From NCBI GenBank assembly GCA_035771175.1, contig CM069608.1:10760019-10824018 (forward strand): DNA of 64,000 nucleotides, read 5' to 3'. Shown here piece by piece: positions 32,828 to 46,138 of this stretch. Every line of letters begins with the position of its first letter. Within the stretch, counting starts at the first letter, position 1. This stretch comes from Paratinospora sagittata (Eukaryota > Streptophyta > Magnoliopsida > Ranunculales > Menispermaceae). The notes beneath the pieces are model-generated. The model saw only the letters and a program-made list of their open reading frames with translations. It searched no databases and was not told the DNA's origin. The translations under genes and the position numbers were made by a program.

Positions 32828-33173
32828 TGTTGACCGGGACTATGCCTCACTCATAAAATGGCTACAATTATGGGCCTCAAACCACATAAAGTAATTTCAA
32901 TTATTATCTCTACCAACTCCACTAACCAAATTGATCAATTATTATCTCTACCAACTCCACCAACTAAAGTGATCAATTAATTGTCCACTCTCTATAATGG
33001 AGGGGAAGAGGATAATACATCTATAAGAGTCCTCAAGTCCATTCTTTATAAAATATATGAAATAACCTGTAAATTCCATCAAGGTAGAGACTAAGGACTT
33101 GGAAAATATACATCAAGCAATACACTTCAATATGGCTAAAGGTATGGTTTGTTTTCCAATTTTAAGTCTTTCA
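32828..33173 (+). repeat. 3' LTR of the intron 1 Copia
   Basis: 346 bp, TG...CA, aligned over its whole length with 27154-27530. It is preceded by a polypurine tract. Confidence 0.88.
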
Positions 33174-33735
33174 CAAATTTATTAGGTAGCTCTACTTAAT
33201 TATCATTTATTTCTACCCTAAAACGAACGTTTATTTGTTATAGATATTTAACTTTTAATATAACAAGACTAGTAGTCTTGTTCAATAATAATAATAATAA
33301 TATAACAATTAAAAAATTAGACTTTATTTTTTTAAGATATATATTATGCCTTCAAATTTTGGATAGAAAAAAAATGTGAAAATTCCAGTACTAGTGCCTA
33401 TTTGTTTTTTTAATTTTTTAAGCTTATAAGTCAAGTTACCAAGCATTATCTTAAACCGATTACGTTTTTCTTTTAACCAATAAAAACCTTTTTCATTTTT
33501 AGCGCCCATTTTCAGTACATAGCCCATTATTTACATTAGATGTCCTTAAATCACGTCAATACATGATTCAAAAGCATTTAATATACATTAATTACAAAGG
33601 TGTGTCTTAAAATTGTGTTGAAATCATGTACACTTATCAATATCATTTTCCAAAGTTTAATTTTATTTGTTGTATTGTGTCGCATTTATCCGGTATCCTC
33701 AAATATCTTGTGTCTAATAAAACTTACATTAACAG
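33174..33735. other. end of C2-gene intron 1
   Basis: AT-rich original intron sequence between the Copia and exon 2, ending in an AACAG acceptor. Confidence 0.6.
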
Positions 33736-33800
33736 GGAAGATGGATCCTTATGCTTTTCTCATTTGTCGTACTCAAGAACAAAAGAGCATTGTTGCTTCA

Positions 33801-34012
33801 CGTCCATCTCACACTCTCTCACTCTCTTTCTCTATCTCATTGCTATCTTGTTAACTTCAATAATCTAACTAGTTTAATCTTTTATTATAATGCACACTTG
33901 GGATGACGTCCATCTCACACTCTCTCACTCTCTTTCTCTATCTCATTGCTATCTTGTTAACTTCAATAATCTAACTAGTTTAATCTTTTATTATAATGCA
34001 CACTTGGGATGT
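33801..34012. repeat. perfect tandem duplication, 106-bp unit, at exon 2 end
   Basis: 33801-33906 and 33907-34011 are identical by eye, starting CGTCCATCTCACACTCTC. The first copy begins within one base of the end of recognisable exon 2 coding sequence. Perfect identity points to a recent event. Confidence 0.92.
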
Positions 34013-34471
34013 TCATACCAAAATATAGAAAGACCAAAGCTTACTAGAAGGAGTATTTATAAGTTCCTCCTTAAGGTTGCCCCAATGTTTAAGTTGGTTT
34101 TACTAGAGCTTAAAAATGTGAGACTTGGTTGTTTTTTTCTTTTCTTTTCTTTTTTTCTTTTTTTGTCAATGCGAGACTTGGTTAGAAACCATAAACTTAA
34201 AAGGTAGCACTAATAGGTGATTAAAAACCCTTAGAATAGATTAAGCAATCATTACCATCGTTCCTCATGTGCAATCCTATTTTTCACATGACATGATTGA
34301 TAAATGTCAAATATGCAAATGGTGACCACGTAAATGCCAACAAAGAAATTTGAACCTAAGACTTCTCATTAAACCATAGCTTTACAATCTACCCCTTACC
34401 CTTAAGTATCCTCATTGTCACACATCACACAAGAGTCGGCAGTAATACTAATTATCATAGACCTCTTCTGT
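34013..34471. other. C2-gene intron 2, non-repeat part
   Basis: Sequence with a T/C-rich run (34130-34165). No coding or element boundaries were identified. Confidence 0.4.
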
Positions 34472-37400
34472 TGTGACCCCTCTTTGGGTGACGTCATGAC
34501 CGGCACAGTACCCCAAATAATGCCACTACACAACAAGACCTAAGGCACTGATAAGCCTCCCACGAAAATACTAATCCAAATACCTGATAAACACAATATA
34601 CAACCTGTATATGACAATTATAATTGAACCAAAATTAAATCCATCATCCATAATTAGGAAAGATCATATCCATCCTGTATACGACATGGTTCAACATTTA
34701 ATCTAAACATCTACCAGAAGATAACAAGAGTCTATCAACCTAAGTTTTTCATAGACAATCTATCTACAACCCACACATCTATGTGATATTTATACATGTA
34801 TACTATGATAGTTATATACAAGTCCAAATAAAACAAATGAACCAAAATATACAAAACTGTACCCAAGTCCCCAAGATCTAAACCTACATCCAAAAAGAAT
34901 GAGAAGAAGGTCATGCAGACGATCAAGCCTTGGGTTTCCCTTTCGGATCAAAACCTGAGAAAATAGGAAAATGGGGTGAGCTCAACTAGCTCAATGAATA
35001 ATTCTCACAATAATCTCTATAAATGCATTTATAAAACAGAACATTTATAAACACAAATGCATCAATTGACATATAACATACATGATTCGAACTAATCATA
35101 TCATTTTTATAAAAATCAAATATGCAGACGCCTCACAAAGAGGACATGTGTCACAACTCACTATCTGTGACGTCATGACCGACACAGAATTCTAGGTATA
35201 TCCTCCCTCGATATCCCTGTCAGCCTTCTAATAACACATCATAATCTCAATAATCAACATTAAAACACATGGACAATAATAGATCATCAATGTAAAAGCA
35301 TACCCAAATGACAACCATAAATTTTTTCTTTTTTTTTTAAGTCCATGATGTTCAAAATATACTAAATCCTACTTAATCATAAATTACAACCCATCTATGT
35401 GTTAAGTACAAGAATTAGGTGTTACATAGTACAATTTATCAAAATAATTGCGGAAAAGTACTAAACGCCTACGTCACAAAAGTGTAGGGAAAATGCTCGC
35501 AATTAAGCTTTTTCCTTCCCCTTCCTATTCGAACTTGAAAGGATAAGAGTGAAGAGTGAGCTACAACAAGCTCAATGAATATTTTTTACAAGTGGCAACA
35601 TATATATGCATTTATGTAAAACATTGTAAGATCATTAAAACCATTTAAATATCATGGATACAAATAAGATTACATACATGTTCAATATAATGCATCATGT
35701 CATATACAAGACAATGCATATCATTTATAAACATGCTTATGGAGTCCTAACACCTCTTGAATAAGAATCAATACAAGGGCCTGAGTGCGCGACACTCATT
35801 GCCCGATTGACCTCTTACCCGTATTCTATTAGAAATCCTAGGATGGTATGAACCATAGGATCCGCCCACCAAGACAAGTATTATGCTTAAGCGAATCCTA
35901 ACGTACATAACCCATAGAAATCCTCTGCCAGGTCCACAATTAGGGATCACCACTAGACTAATGAGATTCCCCGAAGAAAATCCCAACTAGGAGACTCTAC
36001 CCGATTTCTAACCCTATTAGACTATGCTCAAATACATTTTATAAGACATTAAATCATGCATACTACAATAGATAAGCATTTAAAACACATTTCTATATTA
36101 CAATGCCACATATAGAAACTAACAAATAAATAAACACTCACAACTTGATTGGCTAGACTTAGCCAATCTAATCCAATCCACAAGAGAGCACTAGAATGAC
36201 CACAATCACCCCAAGCACCTCAATCCCCAATTGGCCTATTTGGGTTACTTAAATCAACCAAAATCCCTGCATGAAACATGGTTTATACATTACTGAAAAT
36301 CAGTCCACTAGTGTGCCAAACAACCATGATCAAACCCAATACCATAGCCAATTAAGATTCTAAAATGATGAACACATGAGCCAATCCCATATTGCTCAAT
36401 TCAACCATTTAAAATCAAATTAAACCATACATAACCCAATTCAATGCAATAGGTTGAGGCCCATGATTCAACCACTATAATACAAGGCATTCAATCATAA
36501 TTAGGGTTAATTAGACTATTTATCAAGTCAATTTCATCAATTAACTAAGTCTAAGTCAAAATCCCCAAATTTGGGCAAGTCCCCAAATTCATTGAAATTT
36601 CCCAAATTACATGACCTAGGCCAAAATTACATTACACTAGGATTATCCACTAATCAAAATCAGTAAATTGGACTACTATATATCCACATTTACCCATGTA
36701 TTCAACATAAATCACATGCAAATTAAATAAGAAACCTTAAGTCCAAAATCCTAGATTAGATCAAATACCGATAACCCTACCAATTTCTTGTTAGAAATTG
36801 GGGTTTCACCAATTATAGACTCCCAACATCCTCTAGATTGATATATCTCAAATGCAAGACCTAATTCCAAAAATGTATTTTCCACCACCCTCCTTAAATT
36901 CCGGGATTCATGAGTGAAAAACACTCATTAGGTCAAAAGCAAGCTTGCATGCATGAATGAAAGTGATAGAAGGAAGAAAAATGAGAAAGAATAAGGAAGA
37001 AATGATTACCTTGGGGATTCTTGAGCAAGAATGCACCCAAAACCCCAACTTTTCCCTTCCTTTTCTTCTCTCCCCTTCTTTTTCTCTTCTCCAAGCTCCT
37101 TAGCCTCTTTTGGAAGTGAAAAATGAGAGAAATCACGTCTCAATGGCTTATATAGAGGTTAAGTGGCATTTTGGGCCCGCACTTAAAAAAATACACTTTA
37201 ATAAAAGAAACAGTTTTCCTGCTGCAATTATTTGCAACTAGACAATAAATTTCTTGCAAATGACATACCAATTTAAAATCTTAACCGTTCAAAAGTTTTA
37301 AGATTTAGTTATCAACCTTTAGGTAAAAGTTCATCTCAATCCAACGGTGGGATTGGAGATCCAACTGTTTGATCAAAACTGCGCAAGAAAATTTGCAAAA

Positions 37401-39740
37401 TCTGAGAAACAGTGTTTGGAGTCTTATACCTCATAGTAGACAACTCTGATCAAGATCTTAACCATTCATAATGAATATCTATCAGAGAAGAATAAGCTGA
37501 ACAAATTTTAGCTCAATCGGACCGTGGATCTAGGAGATATATACATTGATATAATCGGTGACCGAAATTTCTTCCTCCATGGAGCGAGCTCCACTCATCT
37601 AAAACACCGTTTTCAACATGCTTTGACTTCGAACGGGTCTCCGATCATTCCAAAACTTCACGCGCAGTCTAAAAGACATAAAATCATGCAAAGAGACTCA
37701 AACCAACGCTCTTCGAGCATCATATACGTATACGGGTACTCTATGAGTCAAAATGAAGTCATTCTAAGGTACGAGCGTTACAACATGTCAGGATAACACG
37801 TGTATTTACTTCCCCCATTGGCCAATAGGTTCAGACCGGCGCATTATCCATCACTAATCCTTCCACCCATTATTCCTCAGTGCTTCGGAAAGTCCCTACC
37901 ATGAAGTATCAATCCAAGTACTCTAATGACGCATTTTCCCGAAGAATCATGTAAATGGAAAGAAGACAAATGCCAAAGTATTTAATCCAAAATACTCAAG
38001 GCAATACTATGCATATAAATCCATATTTGTCATGATCATAAATACTATGCACATATACAATAAAATGCATATTGTTCAACACATCAATTTTATATAAATA
38101 CAATGCCATAAACGAAGAAATAGTGAGAAATACTCACAATTAATCCATAAGTCAATAACTCAAGCTATACAACCTCTAATTAGATCAATCTCAATCAACG
38201 TCTTGAAATAAACATTATTCATACAATGATGATCAAACGCAAGTCTACACATACACCATGCCTAATTTCTCAAGTAAAGGTCTCTACATAGTCAATTAGG
38301 CCAATTACACCATTCACCATTCCAAATCATGTAGAATCATCATAATTCGTCAAAACCCCCCAATTCTACACCATAGGCACAATATACAATACTTATGCTT
38401 AAAATTAGGGTAAAATCTCTACAAGGCCATATTGGGTCAATTACACTAATCATCATTTCAAACCAAATGGAATCATCAATTATCATCATGAATCATTAAA
38501 ACTCATCCAAATACATAACATAAGCCACATGCACACCATTTGGAGAGCTACAAGTCCACTTTCTAGGATTTGGGTCAAATACATGGCTTCACATGTAAAC
38601 ACCTTTAATAATTGAATTAGAAACATTAATTACACTTTTAATTCAATGCATTGTTCGGATGTAACAAACTGCCAACAAAAATATCCAATAACCATATTAA
38701 CCATTCAGATTCAAGAATATCAAGAGAAAAACCTTCTGTCCAAAATTGAGCTAAATCCAACGATAGATCAAAGAGATATGCCTCTTTGATGAAGACAACT
38801 CTAGTCAGACGGTTTCTCCTCTCCTGCTGCAATACTTGAACTCAGATGATTATATCTCACAAAATACTCATTCAGTCAACATCTTAACCGATCATAACGC
38901 AAAACAATCAATTTTGAACCATCTTGTGAAATATCAGATCAATCCAACAGTAGATTTGGCAGATCCAATATTTTGATCTAAATTGCGCGAGAAATTCAGA
39001 TTTTTCAACCAACTGTGTTGGGAAGGTTATATTTCTTAGCAGAAAACTTCCATCAAGATCTCCACGATCTCCACCGACCAGAATGAAGAACCATCAGAGA
39101 TGAACTGGCTGAAAAGCTTTCAGCTTGATCCAACCATGGATCTAAGAGATCCAATCTCTGATGAAAACGCTATTGAGATCTTTCCTCCAAGCAACTCTCT
39201 CTCTCTTTCTCTTCTCTTCTTCTTTTTTCTCTCAATTCTCTCACCCTCAAGGATGTCCAAAAGAGAGAATGAGAGCACTTGACACTTGTTTGCACTCTCC
39301 TGCCCAACTTGTCATGTGTTGGTCTCAAGTTTCCACTAGTTAACCATGTGTCACTTAGCCAATCTCATTCTCTCATGTATCTTAATGTCCAATCATCCAT
39401 TAACAACCACTTTTTTTTTAATTTTTTTTAATTTTCATTTTTCTTTATTCAATCAAGTCAAACGCATATTAATTCATGGTCCAATGGGCCCATGCATAAA
39501 TAATAACACATACATTATATTTTTATTTAACATGGCCCATATACAATTTATAATCCACACATTTATATTAATATGACCCATTTCCAATTTATAATGCATA
39601 CAATCATATACAATTTCATGCAAATACATACAAATACATAAACTTACCCCAAAGAATGGAGAAAATATGTATACGACCACATGGAGTTGGGTAATGACAT
39701 TGGCAATACGTAAGATAAACTCTAGGGTCGTTATATCTTC
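34472..39740 (-). repeat. cluster of decayed Tekay/Del-like LTRs
   Basis: At least two minus-strand LTR starts are visible: TGTAACGCTCGTACC at about 37788 and TATAACGACCCTAGAG at about 39737. Further related sequence runs down to 34472 (TGTGACCCCTC). Segments 37250-37500 and 38620-39180 share 'ccaacggt', 'cttctgtcc', 'tttctcctctcctgctgcaa' and 'gaccagaatga' phrases with the large LTR copies at 6984-12497 and 43226-46138, but with strong divergence. No pol coding was seen, so these look like solo or nested LTRs. Frames such as 37524-37796 are not genes. Confidence 0.55.
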
Positions 39741-39817
39741 CAATAAACCAAATTATCTACTTTTGATGATTAATTCTTATATAGTTCTTTAACCTTTGTA
39801 CATGAGTCTTGTCGGTG

Positions 39818-39951
39818 TGAATAATGCAAAAAAAAGAATGTTAGGGTTTCATTATTGACTAAAAAAAAGAAGTACAAGAGAAAATAACTATAGCTTATAT
39901 ATCTACAAAAAATAAAGTCAATTACTATATTATCCCTAATATATAAATACA
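39818..39951 (-). repeat. 3' LTR of the outer Copia (134 bp)
   Basis: Minus strand opens TGTATTTATATATTAGGG and closes GCATTATTCA. It is unusually short for a Copia LTR. The limits were set by the polypurine tract and by comparison with 53687-53767. Confidence 0.6.
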
Positions 39952-40159
39952 CTAATATTTTCCCTCAAACTCAAGATCCGACTGCAAGAAATATCGAGAG
40001 TTTATCAACAAGAACTCTAAATCACTAAATAGAATATGACTTCATGAAAAAATATGAGAGCTACGAGGATGAAGAGTCAAAGGGCAATAGAATAGTGCCA
40101 TTCTGGAGATGATTGCATGTGAGGTGGCAAGCAATCTCAATGTGCTTAGTTTTTCGTGA

Positions 40160-40636
40160 AAGATTGAATTGTGGGCAATCTAAATGACACTCTTATTATC
40201 ACAATACATAAGTACTGGAGTGATAAGAGTAACTCCCATATTTGCAAGCAACCAATCTAACCGTACTATCTCAGACATGGTAGATGTCATAGCAAGATAC
40301 TCAGCCACTGTTGAAGATCAGGAAACAACAGATTGCTTCTTGCTCTTCCATGAAATAAAAGAGTCATCTAAGAAGATACAAAAACCTGTAATGGAACTTA
40401 CGATCTCTATGATCACTTGCCCAATTTGCATCAAAGTCTACACGAAGCTCCAAAGTAGATGAAGATGGAAATAAAAGACTTTGATGCATTACTCGAAGAT
40501 ACCGAAGAATACAAAGAATAGTAGTCCATTGAATAGTAGTAGGAGAAACAACAAATTGGCTAACATGGACCACATATACAATATATGGTCGTGTAATAGA
40601 TAGATAAACCAAACTATCGACAATAGTACGATAAAG
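40160..40636 (-). pseudogene. outer Copia RNase H segment
   Basis: Minus-strand frames read YRTIVDSLVYLSITRP, ILRYLRVMHQSLLF and DFDANWASDHRDRK, the region between RT and RNase H in Copia pol, then decayed RNase H. The inner Copia inserted immediately upstream at 40637. Confidence 0.75.
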
Positions 40637-40967
40637 TGTTGGAAACATAGTGAGCACACAAACTCTAAACAAGAAAAATATTGAAGAAGGAGAAGGACTT
40701 GAACTTGTGCACTTTGCTTGATTTGAAAATGAGAATTACATGAGGTATTTATAGAACCCCACCTAGGCAAATACAATAAATGCGTACATGAATCTTCACA
40801 TGTATGAACCACTAAGTTCATGGATCATACTATCCTAAGAACATACATGTATTCATTAACTTCTAGATACATTCATAAACCTATTAAATATGTTCACATC
40901 AAGATACATTCATTATAAAGTTTCCAAATGAGTCATGTTTACTATAAATATATGTTAATTTCTAACA
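40637..40967 (-). repeat. 3' LTR of the inner Copia
   Basis: 331 bp, TG...CA. It borders the C14 tract at 40969-40982, which is the polypurine tract on the coding strand. Confidence 0.92.
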
Positions 40968-41050
40968 TCCCCCCCCCCCCCCGCCTTAAACATGATTCAT
41001 GCACTTCAAAAATTTAACTTAATCTTTGACATCCCCCCTTAAGTTAGGCT

Positions 41051-43225
41051 TTAAACAACTCCAAGTGCACGTTTGAGCTTCGCTTTTGTGAAAATGTCGG
41101 CTACTTGATCTTGAATCTTGCAATACTTGATCATAACATCACCATTTTTTACTAAATCTCTGATGAAATGATACTTGATTATGATATGCTTACTTTTGCC
41201 ATGAAAGACTGGATTTTTGGTAAGAGCAATGGCGGATTTGTTATCACAAAACAATGTTGTCACTTTGACTGAAGTTTGCTTGAACTCTTCTAACACCCGT
41301 CTCAAGCAAAGTGCTTGACAACCCGTTGTTGCCAAAGAAAAATATTCTGCTTCGGCTGTGGAAAGAGCTACACTTGTTTGCTTCTTCGAGGCCCATGAGA
41401 TTGCACTAGAGCCAATGTTGAAAACATAACCAGAAGTGTTCTTGCAATCATTATAACTTCCACCCTAATCACTATCACTGTAACTAACCAAACATGGTTG
41501 ATCAACCTTCTCATAGTGCATGCCATGATCCACTGTGCCACGAACATACCTTAGAAGTCTTTTACCAGCTTCCCAATGACTTCTCTTCGGTGCTTCCATG
41601 AATCTGCTGATCATGCTAACTGCAAAAGTGAGATCCGGTTTTGTTGCAATTAAATGCATGAGCCTTCCAATGAGGCTTCGATAGAGGGTTGCATCAACAA
41701 AAGGATCATCTTCATTATCTTTGTTTAACTTTAGGCCGAATTCCATAAGAGTCCCTATGGGCTTTGCACCGTCCAGCTTGAATGGCTTCAATAAGTCATT
41801 TGCATACTTCTTTTGAGATATGAAGATGCCTTCTTGACTTTACTTCACCTCAATTCTAAGAAAGAAATGGAGAAGACCCATATCCGTCATCTCAAACTCA
41901 TTCATCATTGAGTTCTTAAAATCATCACACATATGTCCATTATTGCCCATAAAGATCATCACATCATCATATAAGCAAACAATAAGAATATTGCCATTGT
42001 TACCTTTTTTTAATGTAAAGCATATGCTCATATGGACATTTCTTGAAGCCATTCGTTAGGAAGTAGTGGTCGATCTGGCTGTACCACGCTTGAGGAGCTT
42101 GTTTTAGCCCATTGAGTGTTTTCTTCAATTGACACATTTCTTCCCCTTTCTTGACATAGCCGAGAGGTTGATCAATATAAACCTCTTCTTCAAGAACTCC
42201 ATCTAGAAATGCTAATTTGACATCCATTTGATGAATGCTCTAGCCGTGTTGTCCTGCTAAAACAAGGACTAACCAGATTGTTTCAAGGCGTGCAACAGGA
42301 GCAAAAACTTCTTGGTAGTCAATCCCATGTTTTTTCTTGTAGCCTTTCACCACGAGTCGTGTTTTATACTTTTCAGCTTCTCTTTGTGAATTTAACTTGG
42401 TTTTGTAAATCCACTTAACCCCAATGATTTTCTTTCCTTTTGGAAGCTCAACTAGCTCCCAAGTTTCATTTCTTTGTATGGAATCAATTTCTTGATTCAT
42501 TGTTTGTCTCCACTTTGCATGTTGTTAGGCTTCTTCAAAAGTGATTTGATCAGCATCAACAAAGAGAACAAAATTTGTCAAATCATCATCTGACATTGCC
42601 CTTGTTGAGTCATATATATCAGAAGTGCTTCTGATTTTTCTTAGAGGAGAGTCATCATCACTTGAAGAAGATGATGATGAAGATGAAGATGAAGATGAAG
42701 ATGAATCATTCATGTTGTCACGATTGTCATTCTGACTTTCTGGTTCTTCTTCATTTATGACAATTGATTTTTGTTTGGCGTTTTCATCCCAATTCCAAGA
42801 CTCTTCTTCATTGAACAAAACATCTCGATTTATGATAGTCTTCTTGGTGACAGGATTGTATAACTTGTAGGGTTTAAAATTTTCACTATAGTCAACAAGT
42901 ATACACTTCTCAGATTTGTCATTAAAAAGTGTTTGGCATTCCTCTAGCTTTCAACATACTTCTCGCTAGCTCCATGATGGCTCTATTCTTTCTTTCAACA
43001 ACTCCATTTTGCTGGGGAGTATACCGAACAGTGAGTTGGTGTCGAATGCCATGCTCCTTCAAGAAACCTGAGAGTGCAACAAACTCTCCACCATGATCAG
43101 AACGTAAGGTCTGATTTTGTAACCGCATTCATTTTCGACCATGGATTTGAAGATTTTGAAGTGCTTATGAACTTCTGATTTTTCCTTCAAAAAATAAATT
43201 TAGGTTTTTTTGCTATAATCATCAA
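41051..43225 (-). pseudogene. inner Copia integrase, RT and RNase H
   Basis: On the minus strand from 43225: IDDYSKK and KSEVHKHFKIFKSM (integrase), TLRSDHGGEFVA and YTPQQNGVVERKNRAIMELA, a serine-rich linker (42525-42818), RT entry [17 protein letters not shown] and KWIYKTKLN, then MDVKLAFLDGVLEEEVYI, LKKTLNGLKQAPQAWYSQI, and a polymerase site that reads CLYDDVMIF, where YVDD is expected. RNase H follows (LFCDNKSAIALTKNPVFHGK, HIIIKYHFIRDLV, VADIFTKAKLK). Frames are broken by several stops and shifts. Confidence 0.88.
42670..42715 (-). repeat. serine-coding trinucleotide repeat in the inner Copia
   Basis: GATGAA/GATGAT repeats on the plus strand encode a run of 15 serines followed by acidic residues on the minus strand, in the linker between integrase and RT. 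Confidence 0.8.
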
Positions 43226-46138
43226 TGGCGTGCGGAATGTCGGGGCGGGACGCCCAGCGTAGGCATCTCCGACCACTCCTCAACTCCCGTGAGGTGATTG
43301 AGACCCTACGAGCCTTATCTCAAACAACGACATAATATCAAAAGGTACTACACAAAACTACCAACCGTATTAATCATTCAAGACAAGAGATAATCCATAA
43401 AAATGAACCATAAATAAAAATCATAATCCCTACAGTCCATTAAAATTGACATACACATAAAGTCCAAAATTGTGGGTACAGATAAAAACCGTCATATGCC
43501 CACATGGTCTATCTAACAAGTCCCAACTCACCCATACTACAATGTGGTAAGTGTTATAATTACATAATCCAAAATATAATACTTCATAATTTAAAACACA
43601 GTTCAATCAAAATGCTTCTCAACTCACATCGAGGCCTTGGATTCTCTCGCAGGCAAGGCCCTCAAGATATAACTACTCATTTGCCCTTATTCGGGACAGA
43701 AGGACCTGAAAGAGGAAAATGAGGGTGAGCCAACGGTGCCCAGTGAATAGAATTGAAATATGTTATCAATACTCATCAATAAATATCATGTATGCATGTC
43801 AATGTGTAGCATGATTAAAAGCTCATAACATATAGATATCAAGCATTTATAATAAGTTCGATGCAAGTAAAAGCTTATCAATTTGGATCCACATTCCACA
43901 TGCATTGGGTTACTAGTGCACGTCTATTTCACCGTACCGTTGATCCCAATCATGTTTTATTTGGGGTTACTAGTGCACGTCTATTTCACCGTACCGTTGA
44001 CCCCAATCATTTTCTTTCCTAAAACCCTCCTATGACAATGTTAAGTCCCCCTATTAGCCAGATAGATGGGCCCAACCAAAGTCATAAGGTTTTCTCAAAT
44101 CAATGCATCATTCAAAACATTAGAACACATTCATGCCTTCAACATACAATATATATAAGTGATATGATGACATAAAAGATATAATCATAAATGAAGTCTA
44201 CTCACAACCAAGCCTCGCGAGAGTATTTAACCACACACGACCACCAAACCGAATCAACCCAATCAAGATCCTGAAACATACATCAATATCTTACCATACA
44301 TCAATTTCTATGCTCAATCATATAGACATTACACATCAACCCTAAATCAGCCCACATATACACAATAGGCCTAAATCCCATCTAATCCCATCATTCAACT
44401 CAAATCACATGACTTAGGCCTCTAATGCATAGTTCTCATTCATAAACCATTCTATTAATCAAAAATACTGATTTTCAATTCCTTAGGCATAAACATGCCC
44501 AAATTGGGTCACTTGATCACAAGTAAGCCTAACCCATGATATGGTCACAACCACCAAATCAGTAGCATAATCAACCCTAATCATGCTTAATTAAACATAA
44601 GTTGCATCAATTCAATGATTCTAGGCCAAAAGCATCAAAAGCCCCAAAATATGAAATTCTCCATACTTAGGCCATATTGCCGATTTACACTAGGTCACCA
44701 TGTTCAGCCATGTATATCACTAATTTTGCATCATGGGTTCATCAACAATGGCAACTAGGTCAACATAGTTGACATGCAAACTATTTGGAAAGGTCTAAGT
44801 TCATATTCTAAATTTAGGTCTAATACAAGCAACCCTACCAATTCTTCATTTAATATTCTGTTCAGATGTATCAATCTACCAACAGAAATATGTAATCACA
44901 AAATAACCGTAAGATTGAAGTATGTGAAGAAACAAACCTTCTGTCCAAATATCAGTCCAATCCAACGGTGGACCGAAAAGATAAGTATCTTTGATGAACA
45001 AGTCTCTAATCAGACAATTTCTCCTTTCCTGCTGCAAATACTCAAACTCAGATGACTATATCACACAAAATACTAAACTCATAAACATCTTCACCGTCCA
45101 GAATACAGAAATATCAGTTATAAACTACATATCCAAATTTGACATCCAACGGTATATTGAGGAGATCTACAAGTTTTAGCGAAACGGCACGAGAAATCCA
45201 GACTTTCCGACCAGCTTTTTTTGAGAGGTTAGATCTCTCAGAAGAAATCTTAGATCAAGATCTTCACCGTTCAGAATGCATAAATATCAGTTGTACACTA
45301 CATACCCAAATTTTATATCCATCCAACGGTAGATTAAGGAGATCTAGAAGTTTGAATGAAACGGCGCGAGAAATATAGACTTTCCGACTAGCTTTGTTTG
45401 AGAGGTTAGATCTCTTAGAAGAAACCTCTGATCAAGATCTCCACCGACCAGAATGAATAACCATAAGCTACGAACTTTCTGACAAAATTTGAGCTCAATC
45501 TGACCATATATCCCAAAGATCTAGCTCTTTGATGAAAACGTCACAGAGATCTTCCTCCTGCAACTCCCTTTTTCTTTCTCTTCTTCTTTCCTTTCTCTTC
45601 TTTTCTTTTATTTTTTTTCCTTTCTCTCCACTCACCTCTTTCTAGCACTTCCTTGATTCCCTCCTTGATTCTCTCCTTGATTCCCTCCACTCATTCTAGC
45701 ACTTCCTTGAAGAAGAGAAGTGGACATGGGACACTTGTCCACTTTCATGCACCAACCTTCACATGTGTTGGTCTCATACTACCCATACCAACCACATGTA
45801 CTCTAACCAATCTCATGCTTCCATGTATTTTAAATGTCCAATCCATTTAATACACCAAATTTTCATTCTCATTTATCCTTTTATTCAATCAATCCTAACC
45901 CATATCAATTCATGGTTTAATGAGCCCATGCATAAATAATAACATATGCATTATACTTTAATTTAACATGACTCATATACAATTTATGATACACATATTT
46001 ATATACATTATCAAGCATCAACTATACAAACATTAAACAACCATCAAACAAACACCAAACATATCAAGGCAACGCATAGAGTTTGGGCAAAGTGCAATTG
46101 AGTTATGGGCTAGATGAAATAATTTTCAGGGCGTCACA
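43226..46138 (-). repeat. large LTR copy 3 inside the inner Copia integrase
   Basis: The minus strand opens TGTGACGCCCTGAAAATT at 46138 and runs to 43226, stopping about 45 bp short of the expected LTR 3' end. It contains two units of the ~173-bp repeat (about 45110-45450). It separates GKQHRE (pre-integrase) from IDDYSKK (integrase core), which normally lie some 40-45 codons apart, so that much host sequence is missing. No target-site duplication is visible, as expected if one edge was deleted. Confidence 0.8.

Larger units (their letters stand above)
27154..33173 (+). mobile_element. Copia LTR retrotransposon in C2-gene intron 1
   Basis: LTRs 27154-27530 and 32828-33173 open with TGTTGACC and close with TCTTTCA. 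Flanks taaat and caaat differ at one base. The primer-binding site TGGTATCAAAGAAC starts at 27533, three bases after the 5' LTR, and a purine-rich GTGGGAGAT precedes the 3' LTR. The 5' LTR has an extra duplicated 'actcataaagtggccacaa' segment, which explains its greater length. The element lies in the same orientation as the host gene. Confidence 0.9.

Noticed and set aside
35768..35986. 72-residue frame with Gly/Ser/Arg content
   Set aside because: Sits inside the decayed Tekay-like LTR cluster and has no family motif.
37524..37796. 90-residue frame
   Set aside because: Lies in a decayed LTR start region (TGTAACGCTCGTACC on the other strand).
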